From: Benincasa hispida
Taxonomy: Eukaryota > Streptophyta > Magnoliopsida > Cucurbitales > Cucurbitaceae
Length of the DNA stretch: 64,000 bases
Reading direction: 5' to 3'
Assembly: GCF_009727055.1 (NCBI RefSeq)
Contig: NC_052359.1
Location: 19,015,322 to 19,079,321, forward strand
Positions 11,333 to 21,964 of this stretch are shown piece after piece. The notes below the pieces were generated by a model. That model saw nothing but the letters and a program-made list of their open reading frames with translations. It searched no databases and was not told the origin of the DNA. The position numbers and the translations under genes were made by a program. The stretch's first letter is position 1. Each line of letters begins with the position of its first letter.

Positions 11333-13030
11333 AAAATGGCATTTTTCCCAATTTAAAACCAAATTTGTGTCTCCACACCTTTTTAAGAGTTTCTCTAGAT
11401 TCTCCATGCATCTTCATATGTCTTTCCATAGACTTAAAAATCGTCCATAAATATCTCTACAGAATCTTTGAGATAATCCGAGAAGATGGCCATCATGCAC
11501 CTTTGAAATGTGCTAGGTGCATTGCACAATCCAAATGGCATGCGACGAAAAGAGAACGTCCCATATGGGCATGTAAACGTTGTCTTTCCTTGATCTTCTG
11601 GCACAATCATAATTTTGTTGTACCCCGCGTAGCTGTCTATAAAGCAAAAATAGTCAATTCCCCACTAGTCTATCCAACACTTGATCAGTGAGAGGCAAGG
11701 GGAAGTGTTCCTTTTTTGTCACGGTGTTGAGTTTCTGGTAATCCATGCAAATTCTCCAACTGGTAACTATACGCGTTGGTATTAGTTCATTGTTTTCATT
11801 GGGAACGACTGTCATTCCCCCTTTCTTTGGCACACACTGCATTGGGCTGACTATGTGCTATCTGAGATAGGGTAGATAATTCCAGCATTCAGTCATTTGA
11901 TGATTTCCTTTTTGATCGCTTTCTTCATCGAAGGGTTCAACCTGCATTGAGCTTCAACTGAGCCCTTATGACCCTCTTCCAATCTAATTTTGTTCATGCA
12001 ATATGATGGGCTTATTCCTTTAATATCAGTAAGGGTCCATCCTATGGCTTTCCTGTGCTTTTTTAACACCTTAAGAAGGCCTGCTTCTTTTTCCCTGGTC
12101 AACATGAATGATATGATGACTGCCAAGGTTTCATTTTTTTCCCAGGAAAACATACTTCAGATGGGCTGGTAACACCTTCAGTTCCAAGGCTGAAGAATTT
12201 TTATTCAATCATTTTCCTTCCTCTATATTATGTGGTTCATAAGTTTTTTGTATCACGGTCATTGCCTTACATGATTCGATTGCAGTGTGGGCTTCCTTAT
12301 ATGATTCTTCATCTGTTTCCCAATCAAAGTTGCAGGGCCATTCCTCATCTACATTGCATGAGGGTGCTTCATCTGGGTAGCTCATCGCCTTAATGATGTT
12401 GTGCTTCATCTTTTGACCATTGACATTCATTGCAATCTCTCCTTTGTGCACATCAATCTGAGCTCTCCCAATGGAGAGAAATGGTCGTCTTAAGATAATA
12501 GGGACATCTTTTCAGCTTCATAATCAAGTATAATGAAGTCCGCAGGAAGGATGGACTTATCTACTTTAACAAACACATCTTCTAACTTTCCTTCGGGATG
12601 AACTTGCGATCAGTCTGCTAATTGAAGGGTCACTGATGTGGGTCCGAGTTCTCCAATCTCCAATAGTTTGAAAATTGACAGGGGCATCATATTTATGCTT
12701 GCCCCTAGATGGCATAGTGCATGCCTAATATAAATTCCTTCGATTGAGCAAGGTATTGTAAAACTTCCAAGATCTTTCATTTTTGGAGGAATGGTCGCGT
12801 TGTTGACTTGTGTTAGAGCCACCATCTCATATATTTCCCTATGCTCCTTTTCTTGGATATAATATCATTTAAGAACTTAGAATTAGTGGGCATTCATTCT
12901 ATTGCCACAACGAAAGGGATTTGATGTGCAACTGTTTTTAATATGCCCAAGAAGCGTTGATATTGGTTTTCATCGTTTTTCTTCTTTTTCATCCTCTGTG
13001 GAAATGGAGGTGATTGCTCATCCTATGGTG
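11333..13030 (-). pseudogene. Athila G3 gag-pol: protease to RT palm
   Basis: The minus strand encodes, in order: a gag-protease linker; an aspartic protease region (FTIPCSIEGIYI, then CHLGASINMMPLSIF, where the family usually has CDLGASIN, so the catalytic Asp is His); the MHKGEIAMNVNGQK block; an acidic linker; GWTLTDIKGISPSYCMNKIRLEE; LNPSMKKAIKKEIIK; VQCVPKKGGMTVVPNENNEL; and the RT palm through FMDDF followed by a stop. It joins the RT thumb at 9316 when the copia LTR is removed. Multiple frameshifts are present. No gag is recognisable beyond 13030. Confidence 0.85.
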
Positions 13031-13185
13031 TTAATGCTATAGGATACTGTGCTTATTTCTTTAGTCTACTGGAGGCACTAAGTGTGGTGTTAATCCTGTA
13101 GGATACTGTGCTTATTTCTTTAGTCTGCTGGCATCCCAAATGAAGAAACTCAATCATTAGTCTTCTGGAGGCACTAAGTGTGGAG
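13027..13185. repeat. 59 bp tandem repeat, about 2.3 copies
   Basis: A unit beginning GGTGTTAATGCTATAGGATA runs 13027-13085. It is repeated from 13086 (GGTGTTAATCCTGTAGGATA), and part of it (TAGTCTTCTGGAGGCACTAA) recurs at about 13158. The repeat lies just upstream of the G3 protease remnant and has no coding signal. Confidence 0.75.
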
Positions 13186-13629
13186 TGACGTGACAATTAA
13201 TTCTTTGAACTTAGAAAGTGGCAGGAAGATAAAAAAGGGAAGTGAAACTTCAACAACATGGTTTTGGCAATTGACAAGAGTAAATTTAGCGAATTCGATG
13301 TCATTTGAAAGCTGGGAGAATCTAGTTTTGAAGGTTGTTCTGCTAGAGAAAGATTGCAAGAGGAGAAGAACAAAAGTGGATAATTTTTAGAAGAGGCAGA
13401 ACAACGAATTAATCAGCGCTCGAGTTGAACTTTGGAAGTTCCAGGCCAAACTATAAGGAATTCTGGGCTAAAATTGTAAGGTAAGGATGTTAACTCAAAT
13501 CTAAAAAAGTTTGTACAAGGAAGTTTCTTGAAAAGAGCTCTAGATTTTGAGTTATGAATTTTAAAATTTATAATAGAGAATTGGTGCATAAGTAGACAGC
13601 TGCTTGGAGGAACAAGCAAGCCGTTCATC
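13186..13629. other. Unassigned stretch
   Basis: I see no gene or recognisable repeat here. It has short ORFs on both strands without family similarity and lies between two tandem-repeat blocks. Confidence 0.5.
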
Positions 13630-13869
13630 AGGGAGAATTATAGCGAGATTTGGGCCTGAAAATCTCGTTTATAAAGGAAATCTCGCTAATTTTATAAGGA
13701 GGATCTCGCTCTAGGGGGAAATCTCGCTAGGAATTGAGGTGAGTATCGCTAAGAATTTCACAAAAAAAGCATGATCTCGCTCTAGAGGATCTCATTGGTA
13801 TCACTCTAGAGGATCTCACTGGTATCGCTCTAGGGGATCTCGCTAGCATCGCTCAAGAGGATCTCGCTG
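13630..13869. repeat. ATCTCGCT-type short tandem repeats
   Basis: A cluster of irregular units built from GATCTCGCT and TATCGCTCTAGAG, roughly 20-25 bp each, with at least eight occurrences. The same motif reappears just beyond the following insertion, at about 16691-16715 (CCTCGCTCAGGGGGATCTCGCT). The array was therefore probably continuous before the insertion. Confidence 0.75.
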
Positions 13870-14591
13870 TGTCACACCCCGCTCAAGACCACCCTCTTAG
13901 CCTAGAGAAGGGTGTGACTGCAGCAGTTATCAACCCTTTGGCTGACACTTACTGCTTAATAACTCTTGCGGAATAACTCTGATACCAAAATATAACTTAT
14001 ATATAGCGGAATGTCTTTAGGCCAAAAATTTAGTAATTTAGAAACATAACATATTTAGAGCGATTACAATACTAGATTCACAAGTCCTGAAACCCAAAAA
14101 CCCTAGTCCCTATATGAGCAACAGTAACATGTGTACAATATTAACAGTAACAATCTAAACCAACGGGTTATAAATCTCTTATTCCTTTAGTGGCAGAGCA
14201 GATGTAGAGCTATCTTCAGAGGATTTGACCGCTATCTGTGGGGGGGAAAAAAGAAAACATTTGAAAACGGGGTGAGCTTACGCCCAGTGAGTGACTTAAG
14301 AGAGATAATTGATTCTCATGCAAATCTCAATAAAGAGTTTTAACTGAAATATAAGCTTCTACAGTACTTGTATTGTATTATAAATATTTTCCAAGCATAA
14401 AACATATAAAGTTGTTTTAATCATAAAACAGTAAAACTATTTCTCAGTTGAGAATAACCCTTACTGTGGATAAAAAAATCCTAACACCAACTACTAGTCA
14501 AGAGAGAACCCTTTTGCTCAATCTCTGACTCTAACTACGTGCAGGCGGCCATACTAAGTACTGTCATACCTTAGGTACTTCTGCACATATT

Positions 14592-14724
14592 CCTTCTCAA
14601 ACGTCCTTCAATATCTGGTTGGTTTGGTACCTTCTCAAACGTCCTTCAGTACCAATAGATACCTTCTCAAATGTCCTTCAGTATCTAGTTGGGCGGATAC
14701 CTTCTCAAATGTCCTTCGGTATCA
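14592..14724. repeat. Four CCTTCTCAAACGTCCTTC tandem units
   Basis: Unit starts at 14592, 14630, 14662 and 14700 give spacings of 38, 32 and 38 bp. Each unit contains CCTTCTCAAAYGTCCTTCRGTAYC. One further copy in inverted orientation occurs near 17194-17217. These are repeats within the LTR-like block. Confidence 0.85.
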
Positions 14725-15959
14725 TGTTTTAAGTAAAACTAGTCATAAATGACTCTCTTTAAAGCATATAAAGTATAAAACATATAAAAACATGGCTTTA
14801 AAGGTATTAACGCATGCTGAGTATATTTAACACATATAAATCGCTTTTCAACAATTTCTCACACATGCATGCGTTTAAAACATAACTCATAGTTTGCTTT
14901 GAAATCACTTTGTAAAACTAGTTGGCATGAGAATATTCTTCTTTAAAACATACTTTCTATAACATGTTGTAATCATACATTTAAGCAAATTTTTTAGTCA
15001 AAACGTTTTAGCCACTCACCTTGATTGCTTAGGAGCTTTTCACTCTAGTAGCTCCCTTTTCTACCTCGGGTTCCCTTTTCACCCCTAGAATCAAGATTCA
15101 ACTTACAGCTTAGATTACTCATAGTTCTGAACCGTATTTTGAGATACTTCCTTCTACAAACATGTTCTAAAATGTCTCAAGAAGTTCAACCTAAAATGTG
15201 AGCATAGAAGTCATCGTGGTTTGGTCGGAATCACAGAATCTTAAAGACTGGCCCAAGCTGATCTGACAGTCTGACCCTTCTGTCTTCTTCTCCGTTTCCA
15301 GCCCGATCCCTTCGATATTTTCCTCTGGCAGCCCTACCATGAAAACTAAACTTTTAGAGCTTTTAGGTGGCTTTGAAATCACTCCAAACGCACGAGTAAA
15401 TTGGGAGAACTTCTCATCCCAATTTGATGTGTCCTCTTCAGACTTCACTATCCAATGCATCCTCTATGACTAACACATGGATTTGGCTCCAAGGCAAGGT
15501 TTGTTCAACTCTCCTACTCTTTTTACGATATTTCTGAATTGTGAACTAAAAATGAAGTCTCGTGGCTGTATTTATAGGCATCCAAACCCTCTCCGGAGTT
15601 GACACCACCTACTTGGCTGCATGGCCAAGTGTCTTCTTGTCATCCCATCAATGCAATGTTGTGGTCATCGCAAGCTAAGTGGTCTTTTTCCACCTTGCCC
15701 CACGCATGAGCCTCCTCCAAATCTGATGCCACCCGTCCTCGTAATCACTACAGGTCTCAGCTGTACGGCTCCTCCGGACAGAATTGAGCACATCGGTTTT
15801 GATGATGTTATCTGGAGATAGGATTTCTCTCTAATCAATTTTGAATGCGTCGACTCTCCTGCAGTTTGCTCAACGTTCCTAGTCCATAAGCAATCACATA
15901 GCCTCTACTCTAACGCATACAGGCCAATTCTACTATCATGACAATCAACTTAGCCATCA

Positions 15960-16400
15960 CAAGGATGCTAACCATCCCAAACGCAAGTTAGGCTGTGACC
16001 GTCCATTCTTGACGCATGGCTCACTCGCACAGACTTGGTTCCAATGGGGCATGGTGCTGGCCACCAACGCATAGGCGCGGTGCACAGGCTGGTGCGCTCG
16101 CCGCATTAAGCGTGCGGGTGTGCTGGCCATCACTCGCTCGCGTCGCATCGGGGCATGGCATGGGCTGCGTGCATGGCGGCATGGCAGGGCACCTTGACGA
16201 ACGGCATGGCTGCTCGACAGGGTGCTCACATCGTGGCCACTTGGCAGTGCGCTCATCGCACAGGCGTATCTTCGACGCATTCTTCTTGGCTGGAGTTGCT
16301 CGAACGCATGGCCTTAGTGCCAGCCGAGATTGCTCGACGCATGGCCTAGGCGCTGGTCGAGGCTGCTCGATGCATGGCTGTCTTTCCATGCATGCCTCGC
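15960..16400. repeat. GC-rich island with 33 bp tandem units
   Basis: A GC- and CpG-rich segment contrasts sharply with the AT-rich surroundings and is dense in GCATGGC words. Three head-to-tail units of 33 bp (16293-16325, 16326-16358, 16359-16379 partial) share GAG..TGCTCGA.GCATGGC. ORFs of 100-176 codons run through it in several frames on both strands because GC-rich DNA lacks stops. None has recognisable domains. Confidence 0.7.
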
Positions 16401-16690
16401 CCACCCATGTGCATTCCAACTCTTCATCTCCTCTTTCCTTCTTTAGCAGCATGCCTTCACCAACAACTCTTCCAACGCATCAACACCACTTTAACACAAA
16501 AAATTCTATACTTAGCCACATTTCCAAAATTTTCCCCAAAAGTTAACCTTCCAAATTTCCGCTTTTCTTATAATTTCCACTCTTTTCTCTACCATTTCTC
16601 CCTAATTTCCACATCAACCTATTCATCACACTAATCTCAATAGGGAACAAACTCAAGTAGAGAAATTAGGATTCGGGGTTCACACTCTAA

Positions 16691-17263
16691 CCTCGCTCAG
16701 GGGGATCTCGCTAGTAGAGCTGTCTGTATTGATGGAAGTTTCTTTAATAAATGAATTATTTGAGATATTTTAATAGGAATTCTAAGTAGTTTAATCAGGA
16801 ATTATATCTTTTCAGGCCAAGAATAGCTAGGGGAAGCGTATAAACCAATAAGAGCCTGACGAATAGTGAGTGACTCAGTAAATTTAAGGTTTCCAATACT
16901 CATACATATATGACCAAGTAAAGCACAGTGACATTAATGATGTATTTAAATTTCCTCAAGCAACAAATTGTTGGAGAATAACTTAATGCATGTTTCCTGG
17001 TTTGTATTTGTGTAACACAAGCCAAGGTATGTTGTGTAACCATTACAAAAGCTGTGTGTCTGATTTTGATATATGGTTCCTAGAGGAAGACTATGAGAGA
17101 ATGAGTTTTGTTGTAAATGAGTGGCAATGGAACAATTCTTGTGTAAATACTAGGCAATGGAACTTAATTTGGTGTTACATTACATATTTGATACCGAAGG
17201 ACGTTGAGAAGGTATATAACCAACTAGGTACCGATCTAGATAAGGTATATATAAGTTATATTT
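16691..17263. other. Unassigned repeat-derived stretch
   Basis: It begins with the continuation of the ATCTCGCT array and holds one inverted CCTTCTCAACGTCCTTCGGTATC unit near 17194. I see no coding sequence with family similarity. It is probably decayed LTR DNA. Confidence 0.4.
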
Positions 17264-17319
17264 TGGCCGTAATATCAAGATAAGGTGGCATAAATAACTT
17301 GTATTTTTAAAAGTTATCA
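17264..17319 (-). mobile_element. Athila-type LTR 5' stub
   Basis: On the minus strand it reads TGATAACTTTTA, AAAA, TACAAGTTAT, then TTATGCCACCTTATCTTGATA. This matches the first 55-60 bp of the LTR at 1009. Similarity ends at about 17264, so only the LTR terminus remains. It abuts the start of the copia-derived sequence at 17320. Confidence 0.7.
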
Positions 17320-19338
17320 CTAGACGATCGTTTAGGTCAGCAAGCTTCACTGTTTAGTAACTGACTAAACGATCGTTTAGCATCACACGGTAAATCATTT
17401 ACCAAGTTGCACGCTAGGTTAAACGATTAGGCGCTTGCATATCGTTTAGGTCAGCAAGCCTCATCGCTTAGCAACTGACTAAACGATCGCTTAATAACTC
17501 AAGGTAAATTGTTTAACTACCGTCGCGCTATACGATCGCATGGACCATCAGGCTTCGTAGCCTCGTCGTCGTGTACGCGATCCTTTGCTAAAGTTCCTAT
17601 CGTCTAGTGTGTGCTGAACGATCGTCTACCTGTTAAAGATTGCTACACGATGGAGACATCCTGGCTGTTCAAGACCCGGTTTGCTCGATGAAAAATGTAA
17701 TAGATAGGGTTTTTCATTATGGTTCATTTTGGTTTAAAGGCTCATCCCGGTCCATTAATCTATTTGTTTAATACATGCGATGTATGTCTTATATTTCATA
17801 TGGTATGCACATATAGTAAATCCCACCTTAGGTTATGCATGGATCATGCATCATCTCTTTATTGTAATTGTTATAATTTAGAAAAACATGGTTTTCTTAC
17901 GTAAGAGCATGCTCATGCATCATATAATATAAGAGTCATGTTTATGCATGTATAAAAAGCATAGACATGCATGATCTTTATATTATAATTGTTATAGTAT
18001 AAGGGTGAATGATAACATGTTTGCTTGGTTATTACGCGTTATCTAAAAGTTATATAGTAATGACCGGACATTGCATGAAGCATGACACATAGGTTACTTT
18101 ATAATTGTTATAAACGCCTCGTTATACGCAATGTTTTTTAGTTGTTTCTTTTTAAGAGTTAAAGAGAAATTAGAACTAAAAGAAATAAGAAAGACATGCA
18201 TGATCACTTAGGTTTAATTCATGTTTTAAAATGTTTAAAACTTGGATCACATAGACCTAAGATCACGGTTCTAATATGATTAGCAACCCTAATGCTTTAA
18301 TCTTTTAATCAATTTAATAGGATTAAATTGGCTAATAAAAGGTTAAAGTGTAGCAAATATATCTATAAGGGACCTTTTGTCTAAGGTGGGTTCTGTCTAG
18401 GCTAAGGTATTTAAGTTGACGGAAACGTAACACCCCTACCTTGGAACTTACCTGGAAAGGAGAATTGGATAGATTTGATGCATGCATGCAAGTTAAGACG
18501 TCCATTAAAGTGTTTAAATACGACTACTTGAACTTGTTTATATTTCATAAACAAACGTTGTTTATGAGCAGACTTTAAAAAGACCACTTAGACTACAATC
18601 AGTAGCCCAGATTGTCTAGGTTAATGAATCCCTAGGTAGAACATTCAGTGGGAGGTACTTGGGACATAAGATGCTTCACTTAAACCTTTCACTTTTCTCC
18701 TTAAGTCCACACTGTGAGATCTATCCTCGGCCTCGCGGCACCTTTGGAATGTCCCCCCAACGGATGGTGTTTGGGTAGGTCAATATCAAGGTGGATGGAG
18801 AGAATGTTCATAGTAAGTGGGAGTGGGAAGTGCGACAGCATATCCCTCGGTCTCCTTCGTTAGGTTGAATAAAGTTATTGCGCATCGCCTCGAGGCGGCC
18901 TGGGAATGTCCCCCTAAAAGATGGCAGTTTTGCGTGTTTCTTTATTTGATCTTCTGTAAGAGGATAAGGTAACTTAGTCTCTTGTCCTAATCTGTCTTTT
19001 CCCTACGGTAAGCGCATTAGGGCGGGACTCTGGCACCGAAAATGAGAGGTTACACTTACACGGAATAGTTAAATGTTAACAATTCTGGACCGAAAAATGG
19101 TGGTTGTTAGGTTCAGTTCCAAGAGTTGGTTTTGCCTAATGGTTGAGAATGTCTCATCCCAGTGAAGGGGCAACTAATCACCCCACCAGTGGCATTTGTC
19201 CTGACTCACAGGGGCATCATTTCAAAATAGAAGTCTATAACTTAGGGTACTTGAAACTGTTTTGCAAAACTAATTGGTTTTAAAAGTGGTTTAGCAAAAC
19301 TAATCATGATTTGTTCATATTTTTAGCAACTTTTTCAA
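17320..19338 (+). mobile_element. Copia C1 5' LTR remnant and leader
   Basis: This is the non-coding sequence upstream of the C1 gag. From 17320 to about 17650 it is rich in CGATCG-centred palindromes such as TAAACGATCGTTTAG, in two diverged tandem units of about 119 bp (CGTTTAGGTCAGCAAGC...). The same motif cluster occurs in the C1 3' LTR at 44580-44830, so this is probably what is left of the 5' LTR. The 17900-18200 part repeats GCATGATCATGCAT-like words. At 18720-18940 two blocks share CTCG-GGC and GGAATGTCCCCC. I did not find a clear tRNA-Met primer site, and no ORF is credible. Confidence 0.55.
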
Positions 19339-20260
19339 ATGGCTACAACCACATTATCTTTGTGAAGTGCCAAAAAATTTACTGACGACAATTTTTCAAC
19401 ATGGAAACATATGATCACGACGATCCTACTCATCGAGGATCTCTTGTTCACTCTCACGGAGGCTTGTCCTCCTATTCCAGCTCTAACGAAAAGTTCAGGA
19501 GGCATACGAGCGATGGATAAGGGCGAATGAGAAGGCTCGAGCGTATATCTTGGCAAGTCTTTCTAACGTCTTGGCCAAGAAGCATGAGCCTATGGTCTTA
19601 GCTCGTGAGATCATGGAGTCCTTGCGGGGAATGTTTGGACAACCGTCTGAATAGCTTATGCATGAGGCTCTAAAATATATATTCAACTCCAAAATGCAAG
19701 AAGGCACCTCTGTTCGTGAACATGTGCTAAACATGATGGTCCACTTCAATGTGGCAGAGTTGAATGGGTCTACCATCGATGAGGGCAGTTAGGTTAACAT
19801 AATCCTGCATTCTTTGCCAGAGAGCTTCCTGCACTTTGTTAGTAATGTGATTCTTAAAAAGTGAAATATAACCTTACAACTCTCCTCAACGAGTTGCAGA
19901 CATACCAATCTTTACTGAAAAGTAAGGAGAGGCAGAAGGGTGAGGCAAATGTTGCTTCATCCTAAAAAACGTTCCATAGAGGTTCGACCTCAGAAACAAA
20001 ATCTGCACCTTCCTCTTCAACTCTGCAAAAGGGAAGAAGAAGAAGAGTGGTAAGCGAAAAGGGAAGGCACCTGCTAACCCACTACCTGTTGCCCCGAAGA
20101 GGCATCCACCAGTTGCTAAGGGAAAATGTTTCCACTGCAACCAAGATGGACATTGGTAGAGGAATTGTCCTTGATATCTGAAACAGAAGAAAGCAGCCAA
20201 GGCTAAGGCTAAGGCGGATGAAGGTAAATGTGATTTACTTGTGCTTGAAACTTGTTTAGT
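19339..20260 (+). pseudogene. Copia C1 gag
   Basis: The ATG at 19339 opens a Ty1/copia gag (FTDDNFSTWKHMITT, AYERWIRANEKARAYILASL, ALKYIFNSKMQEGTSVREHVLNMM, LHSLPESF). A stop comes after the ninth codon, and there are further stops near 19650, 19790 and 19862 plus frameshifts after about 19870. The nucleocapsid zinc knuckle at 20127-20168 keeps CFHC, GH and the last C, but has a TAG between H and C. It is non-functional. It belongs to the same element as the integrase and RT pieces downstream. Confidence 0.85.
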
Positions 20261-20700
20261 GGAGAATGATGATTTTGCTTGGATAATTGACTCAAGTGCC
20301 ACTAATCATGTTTGTTCTTCTTTTTAGGGGATTAGATCTTGGTGACAGCTGAAGGCTGGTGAGATGACGATGCGAGTAGGCACCGGGCACGTCATCTCAG
20401 CTATGGCAATGGGAGGACTCCAGTTAATTTTACTAGGTTTCTATTTTTAAATGATGTATATATTATTCCTGAACTAAAAAGGAACCTTATTTGTATAAAG
20501 TGTTTATTGCAATGTAAATACACCGTTTCTTTTGGTTTGAATAAAGCGTTTATTCATAAAGATGGTGTCTTTATTTGCACAACAAATATGGAATAAAATT
20601 TATATGTGCTAAGGCCGTTAGCCATTAATTCCCTCCATAATACTGAATTGTTCAGAACTGTCGTAACTCAATCAAAACGTTAACAAATTTCTCCAAAAGA
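20261..20700 (+). pseudogene. Copia C1 protease
   Basis: The frame FAWIIDSSATNHVCSS at about 20274-20321 is the copia aspartic-protease active-site region. The usual motif is D-S-G-A; here it is D-S-S-A, so the invariant Gly of the catalytic loop is lost. The rest of the domain is only partly readable because of stops and frameshifts, down to the integrase zinc region near 20700. Confidence 0.7.
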
Positions 20701-21450
20701 AAATGCCCAACTTTGGCATTTACATTTAGGGCACATCAATCTCAATAGGATTGAGAGATTGGTGAAGAACGGACTTATAAGTAAATTAGAAGAAAATTCT
20801 TTACCTATGTTAAAATATTTCCTTGAGGGTAAGATGACTAAACGACCTTTTACTGGAAAAGGTTTTAGAGCCAAAGATTCTCTTGAGTTAGTACATTCTG
20901 ACTTTTGTGGTCCTATGAATGTGCGAGCCCGAGGTGGCTATGAGTATTTTATCAGTTTTACTGATGATTACTCCAGGTACGGGTATGTTTATCTTTTGCA
21001 AAGGAAGTCTGAATCCTTTGAAAAGTTCAAAGAGTTCAAGGCTGAAGTTGAAAACGTATTAGATAGACTGATTAAAAAACTTTGATCGTATCGAGGTAGA
21101 GAGATTTTGGACTCCGTATTCTAGGGCTATTTGATAGAACATGGAATCGTTTCCTAACTCTCAGCGTCGGGTACACCTCAGCAGAATGGTGTAGTGAAGA
21201 GGAGAAATAGGACATTGTTAGACATGGTTCATTCAATGATGAGTTACGCTTCCTTACCGGACTCGTTTTGGGGTTTCGCAGTGGAGACTGCGATGTACAT
21301 ACTCAACTGTGTTCCCTTCAAGAGTGTTGCAAGAACACCTCTGGAGTTGTGGAATGGGCGTAAAGCTAGTTTACATCAATTTTCCGCATTTGGGGTTGGC
21401 CTTGCACATGTGCTTGAGTTATACAGAGGTTGACCACGGTCAAGGTTTGG
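20700..21450 (+). pseudogene. Copia C1 integrase
   Basis: GAG-pre-integrase and integrase core. It starts LGHINLNRIERLVKNGLISK. The second zinc-ligand pair is lost: the family has C-E-S-C before LEGKMTKRPF, and here it reads MLKYF. The catalytic region follows with LVHSDFCGPM (first Asp) and FTDDYSRYGYVYL. A frameshift and stop occur at 21085-21130. The third catalytic position reads GTPQQNGVVKRRNRTLLDMV, where the family has E in the ERRNRT motif; here it is K. The domain ends near LELWNGRKASLHQFSAFG. It is catalytically dead. Confidence 0.88.
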
Positions 21451-21599
21451 GCCTCTTTTGTAGGCTCTAACCAAAGGTACACAAGGGGGTTATTTTATGA
21501 ATCGCAAGAGAAAATAGGGTGTTCTGTTTCACACAAATGCTACTTTCCTAGAGGAGGATCATATAAGGGAGCACAGTCCATAAAAGCAAAGTCGTGTTG

Positions 21600-21964
21600 C
21601 GTGAGCTTCCATGAAACTACTGAAACTTCAACAAGAGTTGTTGAAGAGCCTGCTACATCCACAAGAGTTGTTGACGGGAGTTTTATCCCGTAGGTCAGTT
21701 CCGCCTCAAGAGTTGAGGGAACCTCGACGTAGTGGGAGGGTTGCGAACCCACCCATTCAACTATTTGGGTTTTATGGAATCCTTGCTATGGTAGCAGATG
21801 GCGCGTTGAGGATCCTTTTGTCTTATAAGAAGGCAATGGAGGATGTTAACCTGGATGGTGATGCTGATGAACCTTGTGTCTCAAAAAGTTCAAAATGCTT
21901 CAGTAGTTTTTCTTAGTGTTGTTCGTAGATGATATCCTACTCAATCGAAATGATGTAGGTCTAC
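21600..21964 (+). pseudogene. Copia C1 linker and partial RT, 5' half
   Basis: The integrase-RT linker (REPRRSGRVANPPIQLFGF) runs to LSYKKAMEDVN. It then jumps to the DEPCV segment, so most of the RT fingers and palm are missing (an internal deletion inside the element). The RT catalytic block reads FVDDILLNRNDVGL in one frame at 21921-21964. The Athila insertion begins directly after, and the copia frame resumes at 42640-42645. Confidence 0.8.
21960..21964. repeat. Target site duplication, left (TCTAC)
   Basis: The 5 bp before the Athila 5' LTR. The matching copy after the 3' LTR is TATAC (42640-42644), four of five identical. Joining the flanks through one copy restores an uninterrupted copia RT frame. 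Confidence 0.75.

Larger units (their letters stand above)
13870..16684 (-). mobile_element. LTR-like block, possibly chromovirus-type
   Basis: This 2.8 kb block interrupts the ATCTCGCT array. Its ends are TGTCACACCCCG and, inverted, TGTGAACCCCG, an imperfect terminal repeat. CTCGCT flanks both sides, but the array itself contains that word, so it is weak evidence of a target duplication. GGGGTGAGCTTACGCCCAGTGAGTG at about 14270 resembles text I associate with long LTRs of plant chromoviruses. On the minus strand TGGTATCAGAG (about 13980) resembles an initiator-tRNA-Met primer site. It includes four units of CCTTCTCAAACGTCCTTCAG and a GC-rich segment. No retroelement protein is present. A solo LTR or a non-autonomous element are both possible. 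Confidence 0.45.

Noticed and set aside
14592..14724. CRISPR-like array (four repeats with spacers)
   Set aside because: Spacing is 32-38 bp and the spacers resemble each other. The genome is eukaryotic, the array lies inside an LTR-like block, and there are no cas genes.
16016..16546. 176-codon plus-strand ORF and overlapping 143- and 107-codon minus ORFs
   Set aside because: They coincide with a GC-rich repeat island where stops are rare in all frames. They have no domains and a low-complexity composition.
19335..20302. Minus-strand ORFs of 73-138 codons
   Set aside because: They are antisense shadows of the copia gag.
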